In this document: in pieces, positions 5,583-6,588 of the stretch
How the letters are laid out: the number at the start of each line of letters is the position of its first letter
Numbering within the stretch: position 1 is the first letter of the stretch
NCBI GenBank assembly: GCA_030706065.1
Contig: JAUZPH010000208.1
Span: 1-6,588 of the forward strand
Direction of reading: 5' to 3'
DNA from: Bacillota bacterium
Lineage (GTDB): Bacteria; Bacillota; Clostridia; Clostridiales; Clostridiaceae
Length of the DNA stretch: 6,588 nucleotides
Translations under genes and position numbers: made by a program
Notes under the pieces: generated by a model
Told to the model about the DNA's origin: nothing
Database searches by the model: none
Seen by the model: only the letters and a program-made list of their open reading frames with translations

Positions 5583-6479
5583 ATGGAATGGCTTACCAAG
5601 ATGAACAATGCTTTGAACTATATAGAGGATAACCTGGCTGGCGATATTGACTTTTCCAGGGCTGCAGCAATAGCCTGCTGCTCGGTATATAATTTTCAGC
5701 GCATGTTTTCCTTTATAACCGATATACCCTTATCCGAATATATCAGGCGCAGAAGGCTGACCCTAGCTGCCTTTGAACTCCAAAACACAAATATGAAAGT
5801 CATTGATATTGCACTGAAGTATGGGTACGAATCTCCGGAGGCCTTTGCCCGTGCATTTTCTAATGTTCATGGAGTGGCGCCTACCTCTGCAAGAAGGATG
5901 GGTGTTCATCTAAAGGCATATCCTCGTCTGTCCTTTCAAATATCTATTAAAGGAGATGTTGAGATGAATTACAGAATCGAGCAGAAGGATGCCTTTACAG
6001 TATTTGGTGTAGAAGAGACCTTTACTACGGAAAATGGTGAAAACCTTAAGGCCATACCTGAATTTTGGCTGAAGTCAATTAAAAACGGAACATTAGATAG
6101 GCTTATCAAGGCCACCAATGAGAACTGGCAGGGAAGATACGGACTTTGTCCTGTCAATTCAGTTTGCTGCTATAATGATACGGGAAACAGTTCTTTCCCA
6201 TATATGCTCTGTGCATTAAAGACTCCAAAAAGCAATACAGAGGGATTTACGGAAGTTGATGTCCCCGCAGCAACCTGGGCCATATTTACCACGGAAGAGC
6301 ACACGGAGGAGGAGACCTCTTCAGTTCTTCAAAGCTTGATAAAGCGGGTCTATACAGAATGGCTGCCAACTGCCAATTACGAAAAGATAGACGGCTATGA
6401 GTTTGAAATGTACTACAATAAGGAAAACGGCAAATGCTACTGCGAGACCTGGATGAGGGTTGCTAAAAAGGCAGAGTAA
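5583..6479 (+). CDS. AraC-family regulator with GyrI-like effector-binding domain
   Basis: This 298-residue transcription regulator has an N-terminal AraC/XylS DNA-binding domain (about 8-107). Its two helix-turn-helix units are about 24-47 and 73-97; the second contains the typical IALKYGYESPEAFARAFSNVHG pattern split across its helices. After a short linker, residues 128-295 form a GyrI-like/BmrR-type small-molecule-binding domain. Its usual landmarks are present: MNYRIE at the start, PAATWAIF (Trp232) and YEFEMY (Glu275); in this family a glutamate at the last position commonly contacts cationic ligands. I chose ATG 5583 because GAAGGGGTGA lies six to seven bases before it; a GTG at 5574 in the same frame falls inside that binding site. 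The gene follows the hydrolase by 103 bp on the same strand and is followed by a terminator. It probably senses a small molecule and controls itself or its neighbours. A strong internal start precedes the GyrI-like part. Confidence 0.92.
   Translation: MEWLTKMNNALNYIEDNLAGDIDFSRAAAIACCSVYNFQRMFSFITDIPLSEYIRRRRLTLAAFELQNTNMKVIDIALKYGYESPEAFARAFSNVHGVAPTSARRMGVHLKAYPRLSFQISIKGDVEMNYRIEQKDAFTVFGVEETFTTENGENLKAIPEFWLKSIKNGTLDRLIKATNENWQGRYGLCPVNSVCCYNDTGNSSFPYMLCALKTPKSNTEGFTEVDVPAATWAIFTTEEHTEEETSSVLQSLIKRVYTEWLPTANYEKIDGYEFEMYYNKENGKCYCETWMRVAKKAE
5949..5966 (+). promoter_or_regulatory. Internal ribosome binding site and in-frame ATG at the GyrI-like domain
   Basis: AAAGGAG (5949-5955) is followed after eight bases by ATG (5964-5966), in frame with the regulator. 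Starting here gives a 171-residue protein beginning MNYRIE, the way stand-alone GyrI-like proteins begin. The site is a better Shine-Dalgarno match than that of the full-length gene. The caution is that AAA GGA GAT simply encodes Lys-Gly-Asp in the linker, so the match may be a by-product of protein sequence. Confidence 0.45.
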
Positions 6480-6508
6480 TAGGGAAAATCATATAAAGGC
6501 TTGACCCA

Positions 6509-6540
6509 AAAGACCGATGCAGGTGCACCGGTCTTTCTTT
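6509..6540 (+). terminator. Intrinsic terminator of the AraC-type gene
   Basis: AAAGACCG (6509-6516) pairs perfectly with CGGTCTTT (6529-6536). Two more pairs inside (TG with CA) follow after a mismatch, and the stem leads into CTTTCC. It lies about 30 bases after the regulator stop codon and is the only convincing plus-strand terminator from 2163 to the right end, so it may end the whole three-gene unit. The last 48 bases of the window show nothing further. Confidence 0.8.
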
Positions 6541-6588
6541 CCATTATAAAAATTTTAAACCCAAGCCTGTTGTTGTCCAATTTACTCT

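Overview
The window looks like a stretch of a low-GC Firmicutes chromosome, most likely from the Clostridia. Three things point that way: strong AGGAGG-type ribosome binding sites, heavy use of AGA/AGG arginine codons with AT-rich intergenic DNA, and gene types common in that class (PocR-type soluble chemoreceptors, short UvrA paralogues, AraC regulators with GyrI-like tails). A Ruminiclostridium-like host is my guess. No phage, insertion sequence, CRISPR, tRNA or rRNA signal was seen.

Left part, minus strand (1-1860). A Shine-Dalgarno sequence at the left edge belongs to a leftward gene outside the window. Two tandem hairpin terminators (202-246 and 268-309) separate it from a soluble chemoreceptor gene (321-1364) that joins a PocR ligand-sensing domain to a short methyl-accepting signalling domain. 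Upstream of the receptor, on the same strand, lies a decayed cheW-like gene (about 1518-1776). It has no start codon and at least one frame change, but the CheW fold signature is still readable. A good promoter (1827-1855) stands in front of it, so the pair was probably once a cheW-receptor operon.

Middle (1780-2162): AT-rich intergenic DNA with a candidate rightward promoter and no convincing gene.

Right part, plus strand (2163-6479). First comes a 786-residue UvrA paralogue with two intact ABC ATPase sites but a shortened N-terminal half, in which most of the UvrB-interaction region appears to be absent. It overlaps by four bases (ATGA) a cytoplasmic serine hydrolase of the beta-lactamase/NylB/esterase superfamily. 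About 100 bp further on is an AraC-type regulator with a GyrI-like small-molecule-binding C-terminal domain, followed by a terminator. An inverted repeat overlaps a candidate promoter in the gap before the regulator.

Taken together, the right-hand genes read as a possible chemical-stress or genotoxin-response module: a sensor/regulator, a hydrolase, and a UvrA2/DrrC-like DNA-associated ATPase. That is inference from family and gene order. The most concrete unexpected signal is a well-formed internal ribosome binding site and in-frame ATG inside the regulator gene, exactly at the start of the GyrI-like domain. It could yield a second, stand-alone ligand-binding protein.
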